DNA of 64,000 nucleotides from Flavipsychrobacter sp. (GTDB lineage: Bacteria; Bacteroidota; Bacteroidia; Chitinophagales; Chitinophagaceae), in contig JAWKLD010000001.1 of assembly GCA_041392855.1 (NCBI GenBank), positions 916,001-980,000 on the forward strand. Reading direction: 5' to 3'. Position 1 is the first letter of the stretch. The number at the start of each line of letters is the position of its first letter. Both the position numbers and the translations under genes were made by a program. Positions 1-8,918 of the stretch are shown one piece after another. The notes below the pieces were generated by a model. It had not been told where the DNA came from. It worked only from the letters and a program-made list of their open reading frames with translations, and made no database searches.

Positions 1-151
1 AACTTATATCTGCATGTAATTGTTTTTGAATAGCTTCGTTTTTGTCGCATACGGCAACCAGTTCTGTATTGTGATTGTCTGTTATATGTTTGGCATGTCG
101 GTTACCAATATTTCCATATCCCACAATTGCGAAGCGTATCTTATCTGTCAT
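1..151 (-). CDS. Gfo/Idh/MocA family oxidoreductase, N-terminus only (runs off the window)
   Basis: Only the first 50 codons are present. Reading the minus strand from the ATG at 149-151 gives a beta strand followed by the dinucleotide-binding loop VGYGNIGNRHA, then a second strand ending in VAVCD, where the acidic residue normally holds the NAD(P) ribose. This is the N-terminal Rossmann unit of Gfo/Idh/MocA dehydrogenases, often sugar or inositol dehydrogenases. The substrate cannot be told because the C-terminal domain lies outside the window. It follows recQ by 44 bp on the same strand and may be co-transcribed with it. Confidence 0.8.
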   Translation of the reverse strand, partial: MTDKIRFAIVGYGNIGNRHAKHITDNHNTELVAVCDKNEAIQKQLHADIS

Positions 152-195
152 GAACTCTTAGTCTGTAAATAATGATGGTAAATATACTAAAGCAT

Positions 196-2082
196 TTATG
201 CTAGTGAAATGCTATTGTCGGGATTTATGGTTAATAGTTGCTCTTCTACCATTGCTCTCAATAACGCTGTTAACTCCTTGCTTATTGCTTTAGGGAATTC
301 TTTTTGTAAGGAGGGGACTGAAATAGATCGGTGTTTTCCTATCGTTTTTAGTAGCTCTTCTTTGTCAATGATATATTCCTTGCTATTAGCGCACACGTCA
401 CAATGCCCACACCTGTCTGTTCCTTTTTCATCAAAATACTGTTGGAGGAGTTGGGTTCTGCAAATGTCATTATTAGTAATGTAGTGTATGATGCTTGCGG
501 TCCTTTTTAGGTGTCTTTCTTTTAGCTCTTTTATTCTTTTGGTATTGATGATGAGGTGTTTGCTATCCACTCTCATATGGTGGAAGAAGAGTTGCGGTTT
601 GTCTTTAGGCTTACTATAGTTGATGTATTCCATCTTGTGAAGTAGCTGTAAGTATTGTTCTACCTCTTCATATCTCATTCTTAGCTGCTTGGCTATAACG
701 CCTAAGCGTACAGGGGTAGGGTGTATAAACAAGCTTCCATACAGCCTTAGAAGCCCTGTGCATACATAACTCAAGTTGGCATCATTACTAGCTAGATTGT
801 CTAATTCAGCCCTTGTTGCCAACATGTGTATCGTAGTAGGCATATAAGCTGTATCAGAGAGTGTCCATAGACCTTCTCTTTCCAGCAGCTTTAGGGCATA
901 TAATGCAGGTAGGGCTTGTAGCTGGAATTTTTTACAAAAATCTGCCAGTTCAAAATCGTAATATTTATAAGGCTCCACACCAATAGGGAGCTGTAGATAT
1001 TCTACAACAGATTGGTATACCGAACGCAAATAACTTACAGCAGGGTACTGGATCGCTGTACTTTCTTCCAGTCTGTTTATATCCGTCTGATTGTAGAGTA
1101 GTATTGATGTAGCGGGCTGCTGGTCTCTTCCTGCTCTTCCTGATTCCTGATAGTAGGCCTCCAGATGTTCCGGCAGGTCGTAATTGACCACCAAACGTAC
1201 ATTAGGTTTGTCAATACCCATACCAAAGGCGGTAGTTGCAACAATTGTATTGGTTTGACCACTTAGCCAATCATTTTGAGCCTTTTCTCTACTGTTTTTA
1301 TCCAATCCGGCATGATAAACTGTAGAAGATATCCCATTTTGTAACAGTAGGTTGTTGAGCCTTTCTGTAGCTTTTCTGCTTCTACAATACACTATTTTGC
1401 TGCCTCCTGCATTATTGATGGTATCGAGTAGGTCGTTATCCTTTTTTTCGCTGTATTGTACAGTGTAGTATATGTTTTTACGCTCTATTCCTTGTTGGTA
1501 TAGCGTAGTTTGTTTTAGGTGTAGCTGTTGTACAATGTCTTGTTTTACCTCATGGGTAGCCGATGCGGTAAGTGCCAATAATGGCGTTTGCCTAAAAGCA
1601 TGTTTTATATCAGCTATTTTTAAATAATCGGGTCTAAAATCATGCCCCCATTGAGAGATACAGTGTGCTTCATCAACGGCTATGAGGTTAACATTGAGAT
1701 TAGGTAAATACTCCTCAAAAAGTCGAGTTTGTAGCCTTTCTGGAGAAACATAAAGCAACTTATAGCCCCCATGCAAAGCATTGTCTAATATGCTCTTTAC
1801 ATCGTAGTAGTGAAGTCCTGAATGGATGTACTCTGCATTGATATTCAATTTCTTAAGTGTAGCTACTTGATCTTTCATTAGTGACACTAAAGGAGATATC
1901 ACCAAGCACATGCCATCTAGTAAAACTGCAGGTACTTGATAGCAAATAGATTTGCCGCCACCTGTAGGCAATATGGCCAATACATCTTCTTTATTTAGAA
2001 TAGCATTGACAATTTCTTCCTGTAATGGTCGAAACGCATCAAAACCCCAATATGACTGTAGTATTTCTTTAGGAGACGACAA
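196..2082 (-). CDS. recQ: ATP-dependent DNA helicase RecQ
   Basis: Superfamily 2 3'-5' DNA helicase for recombination and stalled-fork repair. The 628-residue product shows the Walker A motif TGGGKS (40-45), the DEAH box (137-140) followed by the RecQ-specific aromatic loop CISQWGHDFRP, and motif VI with QESGRAGRD. The RQC zinc site is complete: C541, C558, C561 and C564. The roughly 60 residues after the zinc site look like a short winged-helix-type tail, and I see no clear HRDC domain, so this is a short-tailed RecQ. It lies 6 bp downstream of the small gene at 2089-2595, which suggests one transcript. Confidence 0.95.
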   Translation of the reverse strand: MSSPKEILQSYWGFDAFRPLQEEIVNAILNKEDVLAILPTGGGKSICYQVPAVLLDGMCLVISPLVSLMKDQVATLKKLNINAEYIHSGLHYYDVKSILDNALHGGYKLLYVSPERLQTRLFEEYLPNLNVNLIAVDEAHCISQWGHDFRPDYLKIADIKHAFRQTPLLALTASATHEVKQDIVQQLHLKQTTLYQQGIERKNIYYTVQYSEKKDNDLLDTINNAGGSKIVYCRSRKATERLNNLLLQNGISSTVYHAGLDKNSREKAQNDWLSGQTNTIVATTAFGMGIDKPNVRLVVNYDLPEHLEAYYQESGRAGRDQQPATSILLYNQTDINRLEESTAIQYPAVSYLRSVYQSVVEYLQLPIGVEPYKYYDFELADFCKKFQLQALPALYALKLLEREGLWTLSDTAYMPTTIHMLATRAELDNLASNDANLSYVCTGLLRLYGSLFIHPTPVRLGVIAKQLRMRYEEVEQYLQLLHKMEYINYSKPKDKPQLFFHHMRVDSKHLIINTKRIKELKERHLKRTASIIHYITNNDICRTQLLQQYFDEKGTDRCGHCDVCANSKEYIIDKEELLKTIGKHRSISVPSLQKEFPKAISKELTALLRAMVEEQLLTINPDNSISLA

Positions 2083-2088
2083 TAGAAC

Positions 2089-2595
2089 TTATGTTGTTTT
2101 AGTGTCTATAAAATGTGGTTTTAAAGCATTGGTCCAGAGTTGTTTTTTGGCTTCCAATTGCTCTTCCATTTTTTGTATAGATAAGGCAGGTATAAATGTA
2201 CATCCATCAAAGTTATTGATAGAATTTATGCGGAAAAGGGAAGAAATACCAAGCTTTTGAGGTAAAATGCCAAATAAGAGTACCGTTTCTGGCAAAAAAT
2301 GAGCTTTTAGCTTATGCCAAGCCATTTGTTTGTCTTCTTCTAGTGCTATTAAAAAGTAGTTAGCTTTTTCTAGTTGGCAGGCTGCTAGTATTTTGTCCAG
2401 TTGTGCTTGCTCAGGGCTATTATCCTCCATTTTTGTAGTGATCACCAACACGTTTTTAGGGTCTAAATCCTGCATTTCTTTGGGTAGATCCTCCCAAAAG
2501 TCATCTGTGTTATTATCTAATATGTCGCTAGTGATAATCTTCGGTATCTCGCTCATATCAAGGCTTTCAGCAAACTTAACAAATGTTTTGCTCAT
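2089..2595 (-). CDS. Conserved protein with a DNA polymerase III psi (HolD)-like C-terminus
   Basis: A 168-residue soluble protein with no signal peptide or membrane segment. The N-terminal part is acidic. The second half has a strand (VLLFGI), a G-x-TFIPALS segment and then a helix ending in KKQLWTNALKPHF. This order resembles the end of bacterial HolD/psi proteins, where a hydrophobic strand and a PSL motif precede a helix with a conserved K-x-x-LW. That link is my inference from pattern memory; no Bacteroidota psi protein is established to my knowledge. It is immediately upstream of recQ (6 bp), which fits a replication or repair role. It could equally be an unrelated uncharacterised family. 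Confidence 0.6.
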   Translation of the reverse strand: MSKTFVKFAESLDMSEIPKIITSDILDNNTDDFWEDLPKEMQDLDPKNVLVITTKMEDNSPEQAQLDKILAACQLEKANYFLIALEEDKQMAWHKLKAHFLPETVLLFGILPQKLGISSLFRINSINNFDGCTFIPALSIQKMEEQLEAKKQLWTNALKPHFIDTKTT

Positions 2596-2630
2596 AAAAT
2601 GTCAAAAAAAAACGTTACTTTCGCACAGCA

Positions 2631-2660
2631 TTTAATCTTTTCTAGCTCTTAATAAATTTG
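2631..2660 (+). promoter_or_regulatory. Bacteroidota-type promoter of ilvE
   Basis: A TAAATTTG box (2653-2660) fits the -7 consensus TAnnTTTG; a TTTA at 2631-2634, 18 nt upstream, is one change from the -33 TTTG. The predicted transcription start falls at about 2667, directly at the ATG (2668), so the transcript would be leaderless. A second possible box, TACTTTCG (2616-2623), would give a leader of about 40 nt. Confidence 0.5.
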
Positions 2661-2667
2661 AACGCGT

Positions 2668-3735
2668 ATGAATGTATCCACATTTGACATCAATGTGCAA
2701 AAGACTGAGTTGAGCAGAATCAATCAGTTAGATCCTAATAACATCAACTTTGGTAAGATATACTCGGATCACATGCTCGTTGCTAAATATAGCAATGGTG
2801 AATGGAATACTGCAGAAATAGTTCCATTTCAAAATCTTAGCATAAATCCTGCAACGTCTTTTATACACTATGGCCAAGCCATTTTTGAAGGAATAAAAGC
2901 ATATAAGAATCCAGAAGGAGAAGCTACTATTTTCCGTCCTTATGACAACTACAAGCGTTTTAACCGCTCTGCAAACCGTATGGGTATGCCAGATGTTCCT
3001 GAAGAGATTTTCATGGAAGGTATGCGTCAGCTAATAGAGTTGGATAAGGATTGGATCCCTAATGTAGATCAAACTTCTCTATATATACGTCCATTTATGA
3101 TGGCTACAGATGAGTATATAGGTATAAAACCTACTACAGAGTTTATGTTTATGATCATTACCAGCCCTGCAGGACCGTACTATGCAGAACCGGTTTCTAT
3201 ATATGTTCATGATAAATATGTACGTGCTTTCCCAGGCGGTATTGGTTATACAAAGGCTGCCGGTAACTATGGCGCTAGTATGTACCCTATGACAGAAGTG
3301 CGTAAGATGGGGTACGATCAAATATTATGGATGGATGGTATTGAGCATAAATATGTACAGGAGATAGGTACAATGAATGTTTTCTTTGTACTTGGTGATA
3401 CTGTTATCACTCCTGGCCTTAGTGATACCATACTAGAGGGTGTGACACGCGATAGTGTTATCACGCTACTTAAGGATAAGGGCTATAAAGTAGAAGAGCG
3501 TGATTTAAGCATTGATGAAATTAAAGCAGCATACGAGAGAGGTGAGTTAATGGAAGCTTTTGGTACAGGTACTGCCGCTTCCATAGCACCAATTAAAGAT
3601 TTAACTTATATGGATACTAAGATGGAGTTGCCTCCTATCGAGAGCTGGAAGATATCTCCTTTGTTGAAAGATGAGTTGAATGATATCCGTTACGGTCGTG
3701 CAGAAGATACACACGGATGGGTATACAAGATCTAA
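2668..3735 (+). CDS. ilvE: Branched-chain amino acid aminotransferase
   Basis: PLP-dependent fold-type IV transaminase that interconverts leucine, isoleucine and valine with their 2-oxo acids using glutamate/2-oxoglutarate. The 355-residue length and the N-terminal extension fit the BCAT II subtype. Visible landmarks are HYGQAIFEGIKAY near residue 70, the arginine-rich RPYDNYKRFNRSANRM stretch, the PLP lysine K196 in GGIGYTKAAGNYG, and the EIGTMNVFFV and GTGTAASI phosphate-binding loops. It stands alone between a promoter and a strong bidirectional terminator, divergent from the recQ pair. Confidence 0.96.
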   Translation: MNVSTFDINVQKTELSRINQLDPNNINFGKIYSDHMLVAKYSNGEWNTAEIVPFQNLSINPATSFIHYGQAIFEGIKAYKNPEGEATIFRPYDNYKRFNRSANRMGMPDVPEEIFMEGMRQLIELDKDWIPNVDQTSLYIRPFMMATDEYIGIKPTTEFMFMIITSPAGPYYAEPVSIYVHDKYVRAFPGGIGYTKAAGNYGASMYPMTEVRKMGYDQILWMDGIEHKYVQEIGTMNVFFVLGDTVITPGLSDTILEGVTRDSVITLLKDKGYKVEERDLSIDEIKAAYERGELMEAFGTGTAASIAPIKDLTYMDTKMELPPIESWKISPLLKDELNDIRYGRAEDTHGWVYKI

Positions 3736-3755
3736 CAATAGCTATTCTTAATAAA

Positions 3756-3786
3756 AAGAGAGCCGTTCAAAATGAACGGCTCTCTT
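3756..3786. terminator. Bidirectional intrinsic terminator between ilvE and def
   Basis: A perfect 13-bp stem (AAGAGAGCCGTTC, 3756-3768, with its complement at 3774-3786) closes a 5-nt loop. A-rich sequence on the left and T-rich sequence on the right let it serve both convergent genes. Its last two bases overlap the stop codon of the deformylase gene. Confidence 0.9.
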
Positions 3787-4360
3787 AGTTATAATGCATT
3801 TTATATTTCGTTATTACCTTTCCCTTCAACACTCTCTTGAGTTTAATGCTGTAAAACAATGGCTTGTTACTTTTCTTTATGTAGTCTATATGTAGTTTGC
3901 CAAAAGTATGATCGTATTCATGCTGTATCACTCTTGCCGTCATACCTCCAAAGTCTTTTTCCTGCCATTCCATATTAGCATCTTGATAGCGTAGCCTGAT
4001 AGATATAGGTCTTGGAACGTCGATCTTTATTCTAGGCAGGCTCAAACAGGTTTCAGGTTCCGTCCATGTCTCTTTTGAGTAAGAGATCATTTGTGCATTG
4101 ATAAAAGTCTCTTGGATACCTTCATCTCCCCAAAAACGTCTACGACCTTCTTCGGTAAGATTGTTGTATAGTTTTTTACTATCAACAATAAAAAGTTTCA
4201 ACGCCTTATCTACCTGCGGTGCTGCTAGTCCAATGCCTCCTGTACTATCTAATGTAGCCCACATCTCCTTTATAAGTTGTTCGGTCTTATAGTCAGGCAA
4301 TACCGTATTACAAGCAGTTCTTAATATCTTATTACCATAGGGTATTATGGCTAAACTCAT
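3785..4360 (-). CDS. def: Peptide deformylase paralogue
   Basis: Metallo-hydrolase that removes the N-formyl group from new polypeptides. All three family motifs are recognisable: GIGLAAPQ (motif 1), ETCLSLP (motif 2, with the cysteine metal ligand) and QHEYDH (motif 3, HExxH-type metal ligands). Motif 2 normally reads EGCLS, so the glycine beside the metal-binding cysteine is threonine here. At 191 residues the size is normal. A TAGGTTTG box on the minus strand (4385-4392) is a plausible -7 element, giving a leader of about 17 nt. The gene converges on ilvE through a shared terminator. It may be a second, specialised deformylase, with the housekeeping copy elsewhere. Confidence 0.88.
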   Translation of the reverse strand: MSLAIIPYGNKILRTACNTVLPDYKTEQLIKEMWATLDSTGGIGLAAPQVDKALKLFIVDSKKLYNNLTEEGRRRFWGDEGIQETFINAQMISYSKETWTEPETCLSLPRIKIDVPRPISIRLRYQDANMEWQEKDFGGMTARVIQHEYDHTFGKLHIDYIKKSNKPLFYSIKLKRVLKGKVITKYKMHYN

Positions 4361-4454
4361 CTAAGGTTCCCTTTTTTCGAGTGGCAAACCTAAATAAATT
4401 CAATACCAATAAAACATATTTATTTATAATAATAAAACTAAATTTAATGTGAGC

Positions 4455-6131
4455 TTATCTTAATAAGAGAATATCTCCAGAAATTGTTTTTGTGTTAGGG
4501 TCTTGCATCAAGGTATATTGTATGTAGTAAAAGAAAGTGCTGGTTTTATAGGATTCATTTTTATAAGTGCCATCCCAGCGTTCGTTGATGTCTTTCGTTT
4601 CAAAAACCAATTCTCCCCATCTATTATATATTCTAAAGAGATATTTATCTATATCGCATCTAGGTATAGGTTTTATAGCATCGTTACGCCCATCTTTATT
4701 AGGGGTAAAGACGTTAGGCATGCTGAAACAATCGTTGCAATTATAGAAGTCAATATTAATACTGTCTTTAAGCACACTGCATTCATCAGATACAGTTAAT
4801 ATATATGTTCCTGATTGGGTAGGAGAAATGCAGCAGGTGTTTTCGCCGGTATTCCAAGAATAGGTCTTATTGCCAGCAAATAGTTTGCCCAGCTTTATAC
4901 GCTCTTCACTACAAGTATATATGTCTTTCCCCAAGTCTATGTCTACATAAAATGATCTGTCTTCTACATTAAAGCTGTCTATATATTGTTTGCAACCAAC
5001 CTGAGAAGTACACCAATATTTACCCAGCTTATTTACAGATATCGTTTTACTTGTTTCATTTGTACTCCATAGATAACTGATAGCATTATCTCTACTAGTG
5101 ATGTTGATGGACTCTCCTTTACAGGCAGTGGTATCTATTTTGGTATGTGTAGTATCCTTGTTGAGTGAAAGTGTAAAGCTGTCAACAGTTAAGTTGCATC
5201 CTTCAAGTGCGCTACACCAATAAGTACCAACACTTGGCGCGCTAATAGAAGCCGTATTGGCAGCTGTGTTCCATGTATAGGTTGCGTTTGTAGCTGATGA
5301 GTTAAGCGTAACAGGTAAGCTCAAATGATTACATAGAATAGTATCAGTTGTCTTTGTGATGGTATCGCATTTGGGTTTCTTTACTAAAGAAACATCATCT
5401 ACTAAATAATAACTGGTATATGTTTGGTTGGGTACAACCGCCGTAGGATATACTTGTGTAAAGTTGGGGTGTGTATTACTGAAGTTGAACACACCTATGG
5501 TTATCCACTCTTCGCCTCCTGTAGCAGTGTATATACCAGATATCTTTGTCCAGCCAGTTTGGTCGTTTAATGGCTGCTTAAAAGTATCCTGCATTGAGGT
5601 GTAGTTTTGGTTCAGAGGGTGGGTAAAAGAGGTCACTTGCGTTTTAGACACATGAACACCTATTTCGTCAACAGCAATAATGTTCGGTGTATATTGTGGG
5701 TCTTTCTTAAATGCGATCCTTACGTAACAAGATATCACATACTGCTCACCGGCAACAAGGGGTTGTAGCAATTTTACTTCTATATATTCTCTGTACGACG
5801 AGGATGGGCCGTTAGTTAAAAAGCCGGAATGTGCTGCAATGGCAACATAAGCATCGCCCGTATGAGCAGGGTAGGTACCGTGATAGTGCGTAGGCACTGT
5901 CGCGTAAATGCTTTTGGAGCAGGCGTTGTAGTAATCGGGGCTATTAGGCACTGGCGTTACCCAGTCGGTGACTGTCGGTTTAAATGGTGGCGAATTAAGA
6001 GGGCATACTATTTGGCCAAAACCTGTAGGACAATTGTCATATTGTTCAAAGCTTGGATTGGGGACAAGGTTTTGTGCAAATAAAGTGGGGCATATGTAAA
6101 AGAGGGATAAAAGAAGTAATGATCTTTTCAT
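4455..6131 (-). CDS. Secreted T9SS type B (CHU_C, gliding-motility-associated) protein
   Basis: Large surface or secreted protein. I place the start at the ATG at 6129-6131 because it begins a clean signal peptide (MKRSLLLLSLFYICPTLFAQ); the longer reading frame to 6179 puts 16 polar residues in front. The mature protein starts with NLVPNPSFEQYDNCP, typical of Bacteroidota proteins with an N-terminal carbohydrate-binding-like jelly-roll. The middle holds Ig-like repeats with TYxWNT and GTYWC patterns. The last ~90 residues (NVFTPNKDGRNDAIKP, then YNRWGELVF and WDGTY) are the CHU_C/type B sorting domain, implying export by type IX secretion. No enzymatic motif is visible; adhesion is plausible. 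Confidence 0.9.
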   Translation of the reverse strand: MKRSLLLLSLFYICPTLFAQNLVPNPSFEQYDNCPTGFGQIVCPLNSPPFKPTVTDWVTPVPNSPDYYNACSKSIYATVPTHYHGTYPAHTGDAYVAIAAHSGFLTNGPSSSYREYIEVKLLQPLVAGEQYVISCYVRIAFKKDPQYTPNIIAVDEIGVHVSKTQVTSFTHPLNQNYTSMQDTFKQPLNDQTGWTKISGIYTATGGEEWITIGVFNFSNTHPNFTQVYPTAVVPNQTYTSYYLVDDVSLVKKPKCDTITKTTDTILCNHLSLPVTLNSSATNATYTWNTAANTASISAPSVGTYWCSALEGCNLTVDSFTLSLNKDTTHTKIDTTACKGESINITSRDNAISYLWSTNETSKTISVNKLGKYWCTSQVGCKQYIDSFNVEDRSFYVDIDLGKDIYTCSEERIKLGKLFAGNKTYSWNTGENTCCISPTQSGTYILTVSDECSVLKDSINIDFYNCNDCFSMPNVFTPNKDGRNDAIKPIPRCDIDKYLFRIYNRWGELVFETKDINERWDGTYKNESYKTSTFFYYIQYTLMQDPNTKTISGDILLLR

Positions 6132-6296
6132 CGTGTTTATAAAAAAGGTGGTTTGTCCAAAAAGACATCTTTTTGACAAAAGTCGTTTGTAATGAGACAG
6201 TCAAAAAAATGTTTATAACTATGGGTTAATTAAATAATGCTTTATTAGTTTGTCTGGACTATTTTAGAGGGTATTACAAAAGAAAAGAAATAATAA

Positions 6297-6926
6297 ATGA
6301 AACAAATCCCCCTTATTGCGGTATTTTCTATGTTCAGTATATTGTCTCTATCGCAAGAGGTAGACTTGAATGCTCGTTATGTATTTTTCTTTCATAGTAA
6401 AATATTGGAAGATATGGGAGCAGAGGCATATAGTAGTCAGTATGGTACTTATGAGTTCGATTCTATAGTTACAGCATTTAAAGAACAAGGATATATTACC
6501 TATGCAGATGTTAGACCAAAGAATGCAGACCAGGAGCATTATGCCATGAAGACGTTGGCTCAAATTGATAGTCTTAAAAACTTAGGTATTTCTTCAGATC
6601 ATATTTCAGTTGTAGGAACCTCAAAGGGGGCATTGATAGCCATGCTGACCTCTACCATGAATATGGATAAGAATGTCAAATACATTTTACTTGGTATGTG
6701 CAACACTATGACCACTAATTACTTTAATATAAGATTGCATGGTAAGGTGCTGTCTATATACGAGCAAACTGATGTAGTAGGGAAAAGCTGCATCCCTATA
6801 AAGGAGAAGTCTAAAGATATCACAGCTTTTAAGGAAGTGAAGTTGGAGACGGGTTTAGGACATGGCTTTGTATTTAAACCCCTTAGTGAATGGCTATTGC
6901 CTACATTTGAATGGATAGATGGGTAG
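6297..6926 (+). CDS. Secreted alpha/beta-hydrolase fold protein
   Basis: A 209-residue protein starting with a signal peptide (MKQIPLIAVFSMFSILSLSQ), so probably periplasmic. The strand-turn-helix VVGTSKGALIA matches the nucleophile elbow GxSxG, with the serine of GTSKG as presumed nucleophile. A late GLGHGF supplies a candidate catalytic histidine, and the region around YEQTDVVG is where the acid would be expected. The fold class is well supported but the substrate is unknown. It is the first of three same-strand genes (6297-8849) for envelope proteins with gaps of 51 and 15 bp, a likely operon. Confidence 0.72.
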   Translation: MKQIPLIAVFSMFSILSLSQEVDLNARYVFFFHSKILEDMGAEAYSSQYGTYEFDSIVTAFKEQGYITYADVRPKNADQEHYAMKTLAQIDSLKNLGISSDHISVVGTSKGALIAMLTSTMNMDKNVKYILLGMCNTMTTNYFNIRLHGKVLSIYEQTDVVGKSCIPIKEKSKDITAFKEVKLETGLGHGFVFKPLSEWLLPTFEWIDG

Positions 6927-6977
6927 CAAGGTATTATTAAATAAAAAATCGTTTTTTTGTCAAAACAATAATTAATA

Positions 6978-7805
6978 ATGAATTGGAAGCAAGGGTTGCT
7001 TTTTGTTTTTGGTCTCTGTTCTTTCCAGTTGTCTTACGGGCAGTTGATGGATGAGGAAACAGGTATCATGACTGAAAATGGATACAAAAGATATATTACA
7101 GCTGGGGTAGGTGCCGTGTATCAATCATTTTACGACGATGCCATCTCAAAATATAATTACCAAAAAATAGGCTTTTCTCCTTCGGTAGGACATTTGAAGA
7201 TTAACGAGATTACTTTTTCAGAGTTTTACCTTCAAGGCTCTATGCTTAAGTTCAATAGAGGTAAAGGGACGTCTAATTCTTTATCAGTAAGTACGGCAAG
7301 AGCTTTGTTAGACTATCGTTTTTTAGTACGTGCACCGCTTAATTTTCTAGGTTTTGATATGAGAGCCGGTGGTATGCTAAGTGCTATGTATGGTAATAAA
7401 AAGGCGCCACATCTATATAGCTCTTCAGATATCAATGAGTATGCAGCTAGTTTTGGTTTAACAATACGTATTGCTAAAGAGTCTTATTTTAAAAAGAAGC
7501 CTGTCATAATAAGTTGGGATTTTAGTATGCCTTTGATCACTAATTTTTCACGACCAACCTATTTAAATAGAGTGGAGAATTTGGATCCAGATAATAAAGA
7601 ATGGAAAGATTTTATTGAAAATAGTGTTACTAAATCAATAGGTGGCTATTTGCGTTACAACAGTAGGTTGAACTATACTTACTTGCTAGACAATGGCAAC
7701 GCTGTAAGGCTAAGTTATATTTGGGACTATACACGTCTTAAGCATAATAAGATCGCCTATTTTGCCGAGCATACGGTCATGCTTTCATTTTTACTCAACC
7801 ACTAA
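6978..7805 (+). CDS. Probable outer-membrane beta-barrel protein
   Basis: A 275-residue product with a signal peptide ending ...SFQLSYGQ. The rest alternates hydrophobic and polar residues in short strands rich in Tyr, Phe, Ser and Asn, separated by Gly/Asn turns. The final strand (AEHTVMLSFLLNH) has the alternating pattern seen at the ends of outer-membrane barrels. I do not recognise a named family. It sits between the alpha/beta hydrolase and the S41-like lipoprotein in the same probable operon. Confidence 0.6.
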   Translation: MNWKQGLLFVFGLCSFQLSYGQLMDEETGIMTENGYKRYITAGVGAVYQSFYDDAISKYNYQKIGFSPSVGHLKINEITFSEFYLQGSMLKFNRGKGTSNSLSVSTARALLDYRFLVRAPLNFLGFDMRAGGMLSAMYGNKKAPHLYSSSDINEYAASFGLTIRIAKESYFKKKPVIISWDFSMPLITNFSRPTYLNRVENLDPDNKEWKDFIENSVTKSIGGYLRYNSRLNYTYLLDNGNAVRLSYIWDYTRLKHNKIAYFAEHTVMLSFLLNH

Positions 7806-7820
7806 GCTTCCTGTTTTTCG

Positions 7821-8849
7821 ATGAAGAAGATATCGCTACTTATAATAGTACTTTTTGCTTTAAGCTCTTGTGAGAAGCTTTTGATGCCTATTGGCAAAAA
7901 GCATTCTGTGTCTCAGATATTTGATGACCTCTGGAAAACAATGGATCAGGGTTATGCTTATTTTGATGAAAAGAAATTGCCTTGGGGAGACTCTCTAAGA
8001 GCTGACTATCAGTTCAGGTTATACGATACCATGACCGATGAACAGTTTTTTGATACCTGTGCTAAATTCATAGCCATGTTCCAAGACGAGAATATATCGC
8101 TAAATGCAGGGTTTAGAACTTATAGATACAACCCAAGAGTAAAAGAACCAGCTAATTTCAATCGTTCTTTATTAGAAAGAAAATACTTGGCCAATGCACA
8201 ACACACAGGGCCTTTTTGGCATACGGTTATTGACTCTGTAGCTTATATCTACTACGAAGACTTTAACAGGCAAGTGACGGATGAACATCTTGATATTTTA
8301 CTAAGGCAGTTTCGTGATTCAACGTTGTTCTTGTACGGAGTGGTTTTTGATGTAAGAAATAACGCAGGTGGTAATCCTGAAAATATGTTCCCTATATTGA
8401 AACGTATGGGTGTTGATACTTCGTTTAGGTATAATACGCTATTGTATAAAACAGTGTATAAAAATGGTCCTGCACAAAATGAATTTACCGATCTGCAAGG
8501 GGCATTTATAGAGCAATCACCAGGCGCTAAATTCCCTGAAAACTTTGTGCTACTTACGAATAAAGGCACAAAAGGCATCGGTAATATTTTTGCAGTAAGC
8601 TGTAGAGCATTTAGTAATGTGCGTATCATGGGTGATTCTACAGGTGGGGGCATTGGTTTTTCTACAGGTAGGGAATTACCTAATGGTTGGATACTAGAAT
8701 ATCCATCACTTAAAGTGTTTGATTCTGAAAATGAACCTACTTATTATGGTATAGCTCCAGATGATTCGGTACATATGAATCGTGTAGATGAAGACAATGA
8801 TATAGATACCATTATCGAAACTGCTATCAGGAGAATTAAGACGATATAA
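7821..8849 (+). CDS. S41-family (tail-specific protease-like) lipoprotein, probably catalytically inactive
   Basis: A 342-residue lipoprotein: the signal peptide ends in the lipobox LSSC, so it should be anchored at the membrane. The C-terminal half matches Bacteroidota S41 peptidases: FDVRNNAGGN, a VLLTNKGT strand, GDSTGGGIG and LPNGWILEYP, followed by the usual GIAPDDSV end. In active relatives the catalytic serine sits in a segment like CYSAAN; here the aligned stretch is TKGIGN with glycine at residue 252, so the nucleophile seems missing. The general-base lysine of CtpA-type enzymes is also not visible in the GDSTGGG loop. It may be a binding or scaffold pseudoenzyme. Last gene before a strong terminator. 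Confidence 0.8.
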   Translation: MKKISLLIIVLFALSSCEKLLMPIGKKHSVSQIFDDLWKTMDQGYAYFDEKKLPWGDSLRADYQFRLYDTMTDEQFFDTCAKFIAMFQDENISLNAGFRTYRYNPRVKEPANFNRSLLERKYLANAQHTGPFWHTVIDSVAYIYYEDFNRQVTDEHLDILLRQFRDSTLFLYGVVFDVRNNAGGNPENMFPILKRMGVDTSFRYNTLLYKTVYKNGPAQNEFTDLQGAFIEQSPGAKFPENFVLLTNKGTKGIGNIFAVSCRAFSNVRIMGDSTGGGIGFSTGRELPNGWILEYPSLKVFDSENEPTYYGIAPDDSVHMNRVDEDNDIDTIIETAIRRIKTI

Positions 8850-8869
8850 AGAATGCTATTATAAAAAGT

Positions 8870-8895
8870 AAAGCCGAGATATACATCTCGGCTTT
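8870..8895. terminator. Bidirectional intrinsic terminator
   Basis: Perfect 11-bp stem (AAAGCCGAGAT with its complement, 8870-8880 and 8885-8895) and a 4-nt loop, between two convergent genes, with A/T-rich flanks on both sides. Confidence 0.88.
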
Positions 8896-8918
8896 GTTGT
8901 TTTATAAAGGTTGCTGAA

